Origin: DASQEH01 sp963765725
GTDB taxonomy: Bacteria > Actinomycetota > Actinomycetes > Propionibacteriales > Nocardioidaceae
Length of the DNA: 64,000 nt
Assembly: GCA_963765725.1 (NCBI GenBank)
Contig: CAVXXI010000003.1
Span: 620,001 to 684,000, forward strand
Reading direction: 5' to 3'
Part shown: positions 43,196-51,198 of the stretch, piece by piece
Layout: every line of letters begins with the position of its first letter
Numbering within the stretch: position 1 is the first letter of the stretch
Translations under genes and position numbers: made by a program
Notes under the pieces: model-generated
What the model was told of the DNA's origin: nothing
The model's input: the letters and a program-made list of their open reading frames with translations, nothing else
Databases searched by the model: none

Positions 43196-45100
43196 GTGTC
43201 AGCAGCGGAGAGCGCCGAAGCGTCGACCGAGCGGACGTCGTGGTCCTGGGTCCGCGACACGCCGCTCAGCACGTTCGTGCGAACGGAGACGGGCAGCGCC
43301 ATGCTGCTCCTCGCGGTCACGCTGCTGACCATCGTCTGGGCCGCGATCGCGCCGTCGTCCTACGAGGCCGTGTGGACCACGCGGCTCTCGGTCCGGCTCG
43401 GCGACGGCTCGATCGGGCAGGACCTGCGGGGCTGGGTGGACAACGGCCTGATGACGCTGTTCTTCTTCGTGATCGGCCTGGAGGCGCGCCGCTCGATCGA
43501 CATCGGCGACCTGAGAGAGCGGAGCCGGGTGCTGCTGCCGCTGCTGGCCGGAGTGGGCGGCATGGTGACCTCCATCGCGATCTTCCTGGCCCTCAACGCC
43601 GGTGGCAGCGGAGCGCACGGATGGGGCATCGCGATGTCGACCGACACCGCGTTCGCGCTGAGCCTGCTCTCGCTCGTCAAGGCGAAGCCGCTGCAGCCGT
43701 TGCGCGCGTTCATGCTGACCGTCGTCGTCGTCGACGACGTGGTCGCCCTGCTGGTGATCGCGACGGTGTACAGCGGCCACGTGAAGCTGGTACCGCTGCT
43801 GGTCGCCGTCGTGGTCTTCGGGCTGGCTCTGGTCGCCATCCGGCTGCGGATCAAGCAGGGCGCCGTCTATGCGCTCATCGGGCTCGGCTCCTGGCTCGGC
43901 CTGTACTTCTCCGGGCTCGACCCGCTCATCATCGGGCTGGCCCTGGGGCTGTGCACATACGCCTCGCCCGTCGAGCGCGACGCCCTCGAGACGGCTACTT
44001 ACCGGTTCAGGCTCTTCAGGGAACAGCCGACGTCCGACTTCGCCAGGCTGGCTCAACAGGGGCTGCAGTCCGCGATATCCCCGAACGAGCGTCTGCAGGG
44101 GCTCTTCCATCCCTGGACGAGCTACTTCGTCGTGCCGCTGTTCGCCGTCGCCAACGCCGGCATCGCGCTCAACGGGGACGTACTGGCACACGCGGCCCGC
44201 TCACCGATCACCCTCGGAGTGGTTCTCGCGTACGTCGCAGGCAAACCGATAGGCATCCTGGTGACGTCGCGGCTGGTGCAGCGTGCCAGCAGGAGCAGGC
44301 TGCTGCCCCCGGTCGGGGTAGGCGGTGTGCTGGGAGGCGGCGCCAGCGCCGGGATCGGCTTCACCGTGTCGCTGCTCATCGCCACCCTGGCATTCGACGG
44401 CGCGCAGCTCCAGGACGCCAAGATAGGGATCCTCGGCTCCGCGGTCGGCTCCGCTCTGGTCACCTGGGCAGTGTTCAGGGTGATCGACCGGCTGCCGAAA
44501 CGCGCTCGCGTCCGCGCGCTGTTCGGGACGCTGGAGCCGCTCGAGGACCTGATGGAACCGGTCAACCCCGACTGGGACCACATCCGCGGGAGGGCCGACG
44601 CACCGATCACCTTGGTGGAGTACGGCGACCTCGAGTGCCCGTACTGCGGCCAGGCCGAGGGGGCGGTTCGGGACCTGCTCTCGCAGAGTCACGACGTCCG
44701 CTACGTCTGGCGCCACCTGCCGCTGCGCGACGTCCACCCTCAGGCCCAGCGGGCCGCCGAGGCGACCGAGGCGGCGGCCGAGCAGGGCCGCTTCTGGCAG
44801 ATGCGCGACCTGCTGCTCGCCCGCCAGGACGCCTTGGCACACGAGGACCTCGTGCGGTACGCCGGTGAGCTCGGCCTGGACGTGCCCCGGTTCGTCGAGG
44901 ACCTCGACCGGCACGTCGGTGCCGCCCGTATCGCCGCTGACGTGGAGAGCGCTGCGGCCAGCGGTGTACTTGGCACGCCCACGTTCTTCGTCAACGGGCG
45001 TCGCCACCACGGCGCGTACGACCTGCAGGCCCTGCTGACGGCCGTCAAGGAGGCCCGTGCCCGCCTGCTGTCGGCGGGCGTGGAGGCACCGGCTGCCTAG
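43196..45100 (+). CDS. nhaA: Na+/H+ antiporter NhaA fused to a DsbA-like thioredoxin domain
   Basis: A 634-residue fusion. Residues ~25-430 are NhaA: twelve hydrophobic segments, GWGIAMSTDTAFALSLLSL, VVVVDDVVALLVIATVY with the transport Asp pair near 180, and GKPIGI. Residues ~455-625 are a DsbA-like domain: APITLVEYGDLECPYCGQAEG with the active site C-P-Y-C (about 481-484) and cis-Pro in GTPTFFVNGRRHHG. The antiporter exchanges Na+ for H+. The fused thioredoxin could respond to redox state, but the side of the membrane on which it lies has to be inferred. This fusion is known in actinobacteria. Confidence 0.9.
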   Translation: MSAAESAEASTERTSWSWVRDTPLSTFVRTETGSAMLLLAVTLLTIVWAAIAPSSYEAVWTTRLSVRLGDGSIGQDLRGWVDNGLMTLFFFVIGLEARRSIDIGDLRERSRVLLPLLAGVGGMVTSIAIFLALNAGGSGAHGWGIAMSTDTAFALSLLSLVKAKPLQPLRAFMLTVVVVDDVVALLVIATVYSGHVKLVPLLVAVVVFGLALVAIRLRIKQGAVYALIGLGSWLGLYFSGLDPLIIGLALGLCTYASPVERDALETATYRFRLFREQPTSDFARLAQQGLQSAISPNERLQGLFHPWTSYFVVPLFAVANAGIALNGDVLAHAARSPITLGVVLAYVAGKPIGILVTSRLVQRASRSRLLPPVGVGGVLGGGASAGIGFTVSLLIATLAFDGAQLQDAKIGILGSAVGSALVTWAVFRVIDRLPKRARVRALFGTLEPLEDLMEPVNPDWDHIRGRADAPITLVEYGDLECPYCGQAEGAVRDLLSQSHDVRYVWRHLPLRDVHPQAQRAAEATEAAAEQGRFWQMRDLLLARQDALAHEDLVRYAGELGLDVPRFVEDLDRHVGAARIAADVESAAASGVLGTPTFFVNGRRHHGAYDLQALLTAVKEARARLLSAGVEAPAA

Positions 45101-45146
45101 CAGAAGCCGGACCTGTGACGTTAAGACTGCTCTTGGGAAGCGCACC

Positions 45147-45152
45147 TAGCAT
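45147..45152 (+). promoter_or_regulatory. Leaderless -10 element (TAGCAT) of the anchored hypothetical gene
   Basis: TAGCAT, six bases, then ATG. Confidence 0.5.
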
Positions 45153-45158
45153 TGCGGC

Positions 45159-46265
45159 ATGACGCCGGAGACCTCGCAGAGCGAGCGCGGGCGGGAGGCG
45201 ACCGCGCCTCCCGGTAACGACTCGTCGCGAGGGCCTGCCCGTAGGCTCACGGTGCTGGCCGTCGTGGCGGTGGTGCTGATCACGGTCGGAGTCGTCGTCT
45301 GGCAGCGCAGCGACAACGGCACGGGCTCGGGCCCGACTCCGGTTCAGAACGTACCGTCAGCCGTACGCGCGTACCGGGCTTTCGAGCCCAACTCGTGGTG
45401 GAACACGCCGCTGCCGGCATACACCCCGCTCGACCCGGCGGGTAACCAGATCCTCGACTACCTCAGGTCGGGCAAGTCCAGCGGCCTGGGCTGCCTGACG
45501 CTCGCCGGCGCCGGCAGCAGCCCCTGGGGCACCCCCATCTACTGGGGAGGTCCCGGTGACCCGTCGTACAACGTGCACGGCATCCACAATGGCCGCCCGC
45601 CGGAGCTGGGGTCGCTGCGCATCCCGGTGAGCGCGGAGCCCGCCAACAACAGCGACGGCACGATGATCGTGTACGACCGTGCGAAGGGGTACGTGGCGGC
45701 GCTGACCGACGCCAAGTACGACCCCGCCACCGACAGCTGGTCGGCATCGGGCGGCACCGTGACCTACCTCCACTCCAACGGGCTCAACGTCAACACCGGA
45801 CGCTCCGACGACCCGCGCAACACCGGTACCCACCGAGGCAACAACGGCGCCACCATGGCCGCGTCGTGGGACCAGGTGCAGGCCGGCGCCATCCGGCACG
45901 TGCTGAAGGTCGCGGTAGGCCCGGAGCTGGCCGACCGTTTCGTCTTCCCGATGGTCGGCTCCGACGGGAAGTACCAGGGCACGGACCCGAAGGTGCCGCC
46001 CGAGGGCCTCCGGCTTCGCATCAAGGCGTCGGTGAACCTGAACGCACTGCACCTGGCACCCGAGGCGCTGATCATCGCCCGCGCGCTCCAGCGGTACGGC
46101 TTCTACATCGGCGACTCGGCGGGTGCCACGGCACTCAAGCTCGAGAACACCGCTGCCGAGGGGCGCGGCCAGCTCTGGCACGTGTCGACCGACGCGCTGT
46201 GCGGCCTGCCGTTCAAGCCGCAGTACTGGGACGTCGTCGCGGAAGGCTACGACCCCACCCAGTGA
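45159..46265 (+). CDS. Membrane-anchored extracytoplasmic protein of unknown function
   Basis: A 368-residue protein with a polar N-terminus, one membrane helix (RLTVLAVVAVVLITVGVVVW, residues ~29-48), then a large extracellular part. Notable stretches are FEPNSWWNTPLPA, YWGGPGDPSYNVHGIHNGRPPELGSLRIP, TMIVYDRAKGYVAALTDAKYD and LHLAPEALIIARALQRYGFYIGDSAG. The arrangement resembles actinobacterial secreted proteins of unknown function with a beta-rich fold. No catalytic motif is certain. The 16-base gap to the convergent YihY gene leaves no room for a typical terminator. Confidence 0.65.
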   Translation: MTPETSQSERGREATAPPGNDSSRGPARRLTVLAVVAVVLITVGVVVWQRSDNGTGSGPTPVQNVPSAVRAYRAFEPNSWWNTPLPAYTPLDPAGNQILDYLRSGKSSGLGCLTLAGAGSSPWGTPIYWGGPGDPSYNVHGIHNGRPPELGSLRIPVSAEPANNSDGTMIVYDRAKGYVAALTDAKYDPATDSWSASGGTVTYLHSNGLNVNTGRSDDPRNTGTHRGNNGATMAASWDQVQAGAIRHVLKVAVGPELADRFVFPMVGSDGKYQGTDPKVPPEGLRLRIKASVNLNALHLAPEALIIARALQRYGFYIGDSAGATALKLENTAAEGRGQLWHVSTDALCGLPFKPQYWDVVAEGYDPTQ

Positions 46266-46281
46266 CCCGACGTCACGGCGG

Positions 46282-47277
46282 TCAGGTCGTCTTCTGGTCC
46301 TTCGGCTCGCTGCGCGGCTGGAGCTGGATCTCGCGCTCTGCGCCCGGTACGCCTTCGCGCAGCTCCGTCGTACGCTCGCGCTCCGCGTTGAGCTCGGCGC
46401 CGAGCAGGAGCGCCACGTTCGTGATCCACAGCCAGACCAGGAAGACGATCACGCCGGCAAGCGTCCCGTACGTCTTGTTGTACGAGCCGAAGTTCGCGAC
46501 GTAGAACGCGAAGAGCAGCGACGCCACCAGCCAGATCACCAGAGCGAACACGGCGCCGCCGCTGACCCACCGGAAGCTGCGGATCTTGACGTTGGGCGTC
46601 GCGTAGTACAAGACGGCGATCATCAGGAGGACGATCACGACGAGCACCGGCCACTTGGCGTAGTTCCACACGGTGACGGCGGTACTGCTGAGGCCGAGCG
46701 GGGACGCCACGGCACTGACGATCGGCCCGGTGAGGACCACTGACAGGCCGACGATGGCGGCGAGGATCACCATGACCAGGGTGACGAGCATCTGCAACGG
46801 CCGGAGCTTCCAGATCGGCCGCCCCTCCGGGGTCTCGTAGATGATGTTCGACGCCCGCATGAACGCGCCGATGTACCCCGACGCGGACCACAGGGCGGCA
46901 ACGAGCCCGAGGACCAAGGCGAAGCCGGCGGCGCTGTGGTTGGACGTTATCGACTGGATGGGGCCCGACAGCGTCTGCGCGGCCGAGGACGGGCCGATCT
47001 TGGTGACGATCTGGGTCAGCGTCTTGGTCGTGGATGCCGGGCTGCCGAACAGCCCGACGAGCGAGACCAGGGCGATCAGCGCAGGGAACAGGGCGAGGAC
47101 GCCGTAATAGGTGAGCGCCGCGGCCCAGTCGCTGAGGTTGTCCTCGCTGAACTCGGTGAACGTGCGCTTGATCGTCGCGAAGGCCGTGGCCTTGCCGTCG
47201 GTGCCGACGGGTCGGTAGTCGGCCCTCGTCTTGTCGGAGGACGAGGTCTCGGCGGTGTCTCGGTCGGTGCTGGCCAC
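46282..47277 (-). CDS. YihY/BrkB-family inner-membrane protein
   Basis: A 331-residue protein with six membrane helices. Family marks are TFTEFSEDNLSDWAAALTYYGVLALFPALIALVSLVG (N-terminal helix), then ASGYIGAFMRASNIIYETPEGRPIWKLRPLQML, and the late YKTYGTLAGVIVFLVWLWITNVALLLGAELNAE. It is often misnamed ribonuclease BN; it is a membrane protein of unsettled function, possibly in envelope or lipid transport. GAAGGGAG before the GTG supports the start. The C-terminal tail is charged and cytoplasmic. Confidence 0.87.
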   Translation of the reverse strand: MASTDRDTAETSSSDKTRADYRPVGTDGKATAFATIKRTFTEFSEDNLSDWAAALTYYGVLALFPALIALVSLVGLFGSPASTTKTLTQIVTKIGPSSAAQTLSGPIQSITSNHSAAGFALVLGLVAALWSASGYIGAFMRASNIIYETPEGRPIWKLRPLQMLVTLVMVILAAIVGLSVVLTGPIVSAVASPLGLSSTAVTVWNYAKWPVLVVIVLLMIAVLYYATPNVKIRSFRWVSGGAVFALVIWLVASLLFAFYVANFGSYNKTYGTLAGVIVFLVWLWITNVALLLGAELNAERERTTELREGVPGAEREIQLQPRSEPKDQKTT

Positions 47278-47410
47278 AGCGTGCTCCCTTCGGGGCGTCG
47301 CCTGGCATGTACCCGCGAGCCCAGCCCCGTAACTGAAGGTGACGGCAGCTCCACCTCCCGCGGCGGTCAGCCAGGTTGCTCTACCCAGGTGTCTCTACCC
47401 AGGTGTCAGC

Positions 47411-49132
47411 TCAAGGCAGCATCCAGGACAGCACGCTGGTCGACTGCAGGTACACGAGCGCGCACATGAACACCAGGAACGCGACCGTCCACACGGCCAC
47501 CTTGCGGAGCAGCACCCCCTCTTCGCCGGCCATGCCGACCGACGCCGCGGCGATCGCCAGGTTCTGCGGCGAGATCATCTTCCCCAGCACGCCGCCGGAG
47601 CTGTTGGCGGCGGCCATCAGGTCCGGGTCGAGGTGGGCGCCGGACGCGGCGGAGACCTGCAGGGTGCCGAACAGGGCGTTCGAGCTGGTGTCTGACCCGG
47701 TGACCGCGACGCCGAGCCAGCCCAGCACGGGGGAGATGAGCGCGAACAGGCCGCCGGCGCCGGCCATCCACGTCCCGATCGTGGTGGTCTGACCGGAGAG
47801 GTTCATCACGTACGCCAGGCCGAGGACCGCGGCGACGGTGAGGATGGCCCACTTGAGCTGGTCGAGGGTGCGTCCGTAGTCGCGTACCGCTGTCGCGGGA
47901 CGCAGCCCGAGGACGGCCATCGTGATGATGCCGGCGACGAGCAGCAGGGTTCCCGCGGCCGAGGCCCACCCGAACAGGAACGTCACCGCGGTCGGGGTGC
48001 TGCCGTCGGGCTTCTGGATGTCCAGCCCCGGCCACTGGAACGAGTAGAGGCCCTTCGCCAGGAAGGTCTTGACGGCCGGGATCTGGGCGATGGAGAACAC
48101 GGCGATGATGATGAGATACGGCGCGTACGCCTTGGCGATGTCTGCGCCGGAGTCGTGCGGTGCGGCGTCGGCGGCATCTCCGCCGGCAGCCGCCCGGGTG
48201 GTACCGCGCTCGGTCGCCGCGCGTCGGCTGCCGAGCTCGACCTCGTGTGCCGAGTCCCTCGCACTGCTCAGGTGCGTCTGGATCTCCTCCTCGGTCAGGG
48301 ACTCTCCGTGGAGCACCTCGGCCGGTTGCCACACGCGCAGGAACGCGACGATCGCGACTGCCGAGCCGAGCGACGCCACCACGTCGGTGAGGGCGACGGA
48401 GATGTAGTTCGAGCAGAGGAACTGCAAGATCCCGAACGCCACGCCGGCGAGCAACGCCACGGGCCAGGTCTGACGCAGCCCCCGGGCGCCGTCCACCATG
48501 AAGACCAGGGCGAGGGGCACGAAGAGCGCGAGCACGGGCGTCTGCCTACCGACGATCGAGGCGAGGTTCTGTTCGGGCCTGCCCGTGGTCGCGGCCAGCG
48601 TGACGATCGGTACGGCGATCGCGCCGAACGCGACGGGGGCGGTGTTGGCGACCAGTGCGACCGCGGCGGCCTTGAGCTTCGAGAACCCGAGTGCCACGAG
48701 CATGACCGAGGTGATGGCGACGGGTGTGCCGAAGCCCGCGAGCGCCTCCAGCAGCGCGCCGAAGCAGAAGGCGATGATGATCGCCTGGACCCGCTGGTCC
48801 TCCGACACCGTGCCGAACGACCTCCGGAGCACGTCGAAGTGGCCGGTCGTGACGGTCATCGTGTAGATCCAGATCGCGTTGACGACGATCCACATGATCG
48901 GGAACAGGCCGAAGGCCGCTCCCTCCAGCCCGGCGTCGAGCGCCTGGCCGACCGGCATGCTGTACACCGCCACGGCGACGATGACCGCGACGGCGAGCCC
49001 GAGTAGCGCCGCCCACTGGGCGCGCAGTTTCACGACGCCGAGCAGCAGGAAGACGGTCAGCAGCGGCAGTACCGCGAAGATCGTCGACCACCCGTAGGAG
49101 CTGCCGACGGGGTCGTACACCTGACGGAACAC
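47411..49132 (-). CDS. lctP: L-lactate/glycolate permease (LctP family)
   Basis: A 573-residue secondary transporter with about 13 to 14 membrane helices. Family stretches: FPIMWIVVNAIWIYTMTVTTGHF, AFCFGALLEALAGFGTPVAITSVMLVALGF, ANTAPVAFGAIAVPIVTLA, and near the end SPVLGWLGVAVTGSDTSSNALFGTLQV and MISPQNLAIAAASVGMAGEEGVLLRK. LctP/GlcA proteins import lactate or glycolate with protons. Being divergent from aceB-glcDEF, glycolate is a likely substrate. AAGGAGG five bases before the GTG fixes the start against a longer frame. It probably shares control with the divergent operon. Confidence 0.92.
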   Translation of the reverse strand: MFRQVYDPVGSSYGWSTIFAVLPLLTVFLLLGVVKLRAQWAALLGLAVAVIVAVAVYSMPVGQALDAGLEGAAFGLFPIMWIVVNAIWIYTMTVTTGHFDVLRRSFGTVSEDQRVQAIIIAFCFGALLEALAGFGTPVAITSVMLVALGFSKLKAAAVALVANTAPVAFGAIAVPIVTLAATTGRPEQNLASIVGRQTPVLALFVPLALVFMVDGARGLRQTWPVALLAGVAFGILQFLCSNYISVALTDVVASLGSAVAIVAFLRVWQPAEVLHGESLTEEEIQTHLSSARDSAHEVELGSRRAATERGTTRAAAGGDAADAAPHDSGADIAKAYAPYLIIIAVFSIAQIPAVKTFLAKGLYSFQWPGLDIQKPDGSTPTAVTFLFGWASAAGTLLLVAGIITMAVLGLRPATAVRDYGRTLDQLKWAILTVAAVLGLAYVMNLSGQTTTIGTWMAGAGGLFALISPVLGWLGVAVTGSDTSSNALFGTLQVSAASGAHLDPDLMAAANSSGGVLGKMISPQNLAIAAASVGMAGEEGVLLRKVAVWTVAFLVFMCALVYLQSTSVLSWMLP

Positions 49133-49214
49133 GAGAGCCTCCTTGCGCCGAGGAGCCGTACGCCTGCTGCGTGCTGTCAGTCTGGCCGCACCGCGGGTGC
49201 TCGGCAACACCGCC

Positions 49215-49328
49215 TCGAGCGGGCGGGAATGTCGCGTCGAGTGGTCAGGAATGTCGCGTCGAGTGGTCGAATGTCGCCTCGAGTGGGCGGGAATGTCGCG
49301 TCGAGTGGGCGGGAAATGTCCGGTCGAG
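49215..49328. repeat. Six direct repeats, 22-bp period, between lctP and aceB
   Basis: TCGAG cores start at 49215, 49237, 49259, 49279, 49301 and 49324, giving spacings of 22, 22, 20, 22 and 23. The consensus is TCGAGTGGGCGGGAATGTCGCG. 22 bp is about two helical turns, so the copies face one side of the helix. They lie in the divergent control region and are not in any supported gene. Confidence 0.85.
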
Positions 49329-49381
49329 CGGGGGCGACTGCCGGGTCAGCATGGAGAAGCGCTGGGATCGAACCCAGTTGG

Positions 49382-49436
49382 CTCCTCGGCGGGAAGGAGT
49401 TGACTCCTCGGCGGGAAGCAAGTGACTCCTCGGCGG
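49382..49436. repeat. Three direct repeats, 22-bp period, upstream of aceB
   Basis: CTCCTCGGCGGGAAG occurs at 49382 and 49404, and a shorter version CTCCTCGGCGG at 49426. The period equals that of the neighbouring array, but the sequence differs. The rest of the divergent region (49133-49214 and 49437-49586) holds no supported gene. Confidence 0.8.
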
Positions 49437-49586
49437 CGGGGAGGGGGAGCAATGCTCTTCGCCCGGGGGTGCCGCGCAGGAAGTAACGGCATAAACTCTC
49501 GATCTCGGGAGCACGACCGCGTCCGTCTGTGCCCGTACCGACCACCGCCACCGCTGCGTGGTCCGACCCTCCTGGAGGCCGCAGGG

Positions 49587-51191
49587 ATGATTACTCCTCC
49601 GACAGTGCCCGGCGTCGAGATCGCCACCTGGTCAGACGGGTACGAAGACGTGCTGACCGAGGAGTCGCTCGGCCTGCTCGCTCGGCTCCAGCGCGAGTTC
49701 GGTCCGCGCCGCAAGGACCTCCTCGAGAAGCGAGCCGCCCGAGACGCCGAGCTCGCGGCCGGCGCGCTCCCGGACTTCCTCTCCGAGACCTCCGACGTCC
49801 GCGGCGGCGACTGGACGGTCGCTCCGCCGGCGCCGGGGCTGGTCGATCGGAGGGTGGAGATCACCGGCCCGACCGACCGCAAGATGGTGATCAACGCCCT
49901 CAACTGCGGCGCCAGGGTGTTCATGGCGGACTTCGAGGACAGCAACACGCCGACCTTTGACAACCTGGTCATCGGTCAGCGCAACCTGCGCGACGCTCTG
50001 CTTCGCAAGATCGACTTCACCAGCTCGGAGGGGAAGTCGTATGCGCTCGAGGACGAGGTGGCGACCCTCGTCGTCCGCAACCGCGGCTGGCACCTCTCCG
50101 AGCGCCATGTGCTCGTCGACGGCGAGCCGGTGTCCGGCAGCCTGTTCGACTTCGCCATGTACATGGTGACCAGCGCGCAGATCGCCCTCGACGCCGGCAT
50201 CGGCCCGTACTTCTACCTGCCGAAGATGGAGAGCCACCTCGAGGCACGACTCTGGAACGACGTCTTCCGGTTCGGGCAGGAGGCGCTGGGCATCCCGACC
50301 GGGACAATCAGGGCCACCTGCCTGATCGAGACGATCACGGCGGCGTTCGAAATGGAGGAGATCCTTTACGAGCTGCGTGAGCACTCGTCGGGGCTGAACG
50401 CGGGCCGGTGGGACTACATCTTCTCGATGATCAAGAAGTTCCGGACCCGCGGCGAGGAGTTCCAGCTCCCCGACCGTGCCGAGGTGAAGATGACCGTGCC
50501 CTTCATGCGGGCGTACACCGAGCTGCTGGTCAAGACCTGCCACGCACACGGAGCGCACGCCATCGGAGGGATGGCCGCCTTCATCCCGAACCGGCGCGAC
50601 GCGGAGGCCAACGACGCCGCGCTCGCCGCCGTCCGCGCGGACAAGACCCGTGAGGCCGACGACGGGTTCGACGGCTCCTGGGTGGCGCATCCCGACCTCG
50701 TACCGGTGGCGTTGGAGGTGTTCGACGCCAAGCTGGGCGACCGCCCCAACCAGCTCGACCGGCAGCGAGACGACGTACACGTCACGGCCGAGCAGCTGCT
50801 CGACGCCAAGTCGACGCCCGGCGAGGTCACGGAGGACGGCGTACGGAACAACGTCAGCGTCGGCATCCAGTACCTCGAGTCGTGGCTGCGAGGCAGCGGC
50901 GCGGTGGCCATCTTCAACCTCATGGAGGACGCCGCGACGGCCGAGATCAGCCGCAGCCAGATCTGGCAGTGGGTCCACAACGGCGTCTCGACCGCGGACG
51001 GCACGCCGATCACCGCCGACTACGTACGCCGGATCGCCGACGAGGAGCTCGAGAAGGTCAAGGACACGGTCGGTGACGAACGCTACGCCGCGGGCCGCTA
51101 CGACGAGGCCCGTGAGCTCTTCGAGCAGGTGGCGCTCGCCGACGACTTCGTCGAGTTCCTGACCCTGCCGGCCTACGAGCGGCTCGGTTGA
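49587..51191 (+). CDS. aceB: Malate synthase A
   Basis: A 534-residue enzyme condensing glyoxylate with acetyl-CoA to malate. The isoform A signature REHSSGLNAGRWDYIFSMIK is complete. Others are VFMADFEDSNTPTFDNL, YFYLPKMESHLEARLWNDVF and IFNLMEDAATAEISRSQIWQW. Its length matches the usual ~530 residues of isoform A, not the ~720 of GlcB. GGAGG is nine bases upstream of the ATG. It is the first gene of aceB-glcD-glcE-glcF, so it consumes the glyoxylate made from glycolate by the downstream oxidase. Confidence 0.95.
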   Translation: MITPPTVPGVEIATWSDGYEDVLTEESLGLLARLQREFGPRRKDLLEKRAARDAELAAGALPDFLSETSDVRGGDWTVAPPAPGLVDRRVEITGPTDRKMVINALNCGARVFMADFEDSNTPTFDNLVIGQRNLRDALLRKIDFTSSEGKSYALEDEVATLVVRNRGWHLSERHVLVDGEPVSGSLFDFAMYMVTSAQIALDAGIGPYFYLPKMESHLEARLWNDVFRFGQEALGIPTGTIRATCLIETITAAFEMEEILYELREHSSGLNAGRWDYIFSMIKKFRTRGEEFQLPDRAEVKMTVPFMRAYTELLVKTCHAHGAHAIGGMAAFIPNRRDAEANDAALAAVRADKTREADDGFDGSWVAHPDLVPVALEVFDAKLGDRPNQLDRQRDDVHVTAEQLLDAKSTPGEVTEDGVRNNVSVGIQYLESWLRGSGAVAIFNLMEDAATAEISRSQIWQWVHNGVSTADGTPITADYVRRIADEELEKVKDTVGDERYAAGRYDEARELFEQVALADDFVEFLTLPAYERLG

Positions 51192-51198
51192 CACCGCC

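Noticed and set aside
47378..47406. Duplicated CTCTACCCAGGTGT upstream of the YihY gene
   Set aside because: Only two copies of 14 bases and no clear position relative to a promoter; not reported as a feature.
49343..49378. Minus-strand T-arm-like sequence (CTGGGTTCGATCCCAG followed by a CCA-like end)
   Set aside because: The loop is one base short and no matching acceptor 5' strand, D arm or anticodon arm is found next to it; probably chance.
49215..49436. Repeat arrays considered as a CRISPR
   Set aside because: Repeats are directly adjacent with no unique spacers of constant length, and no cas genes are nearby.
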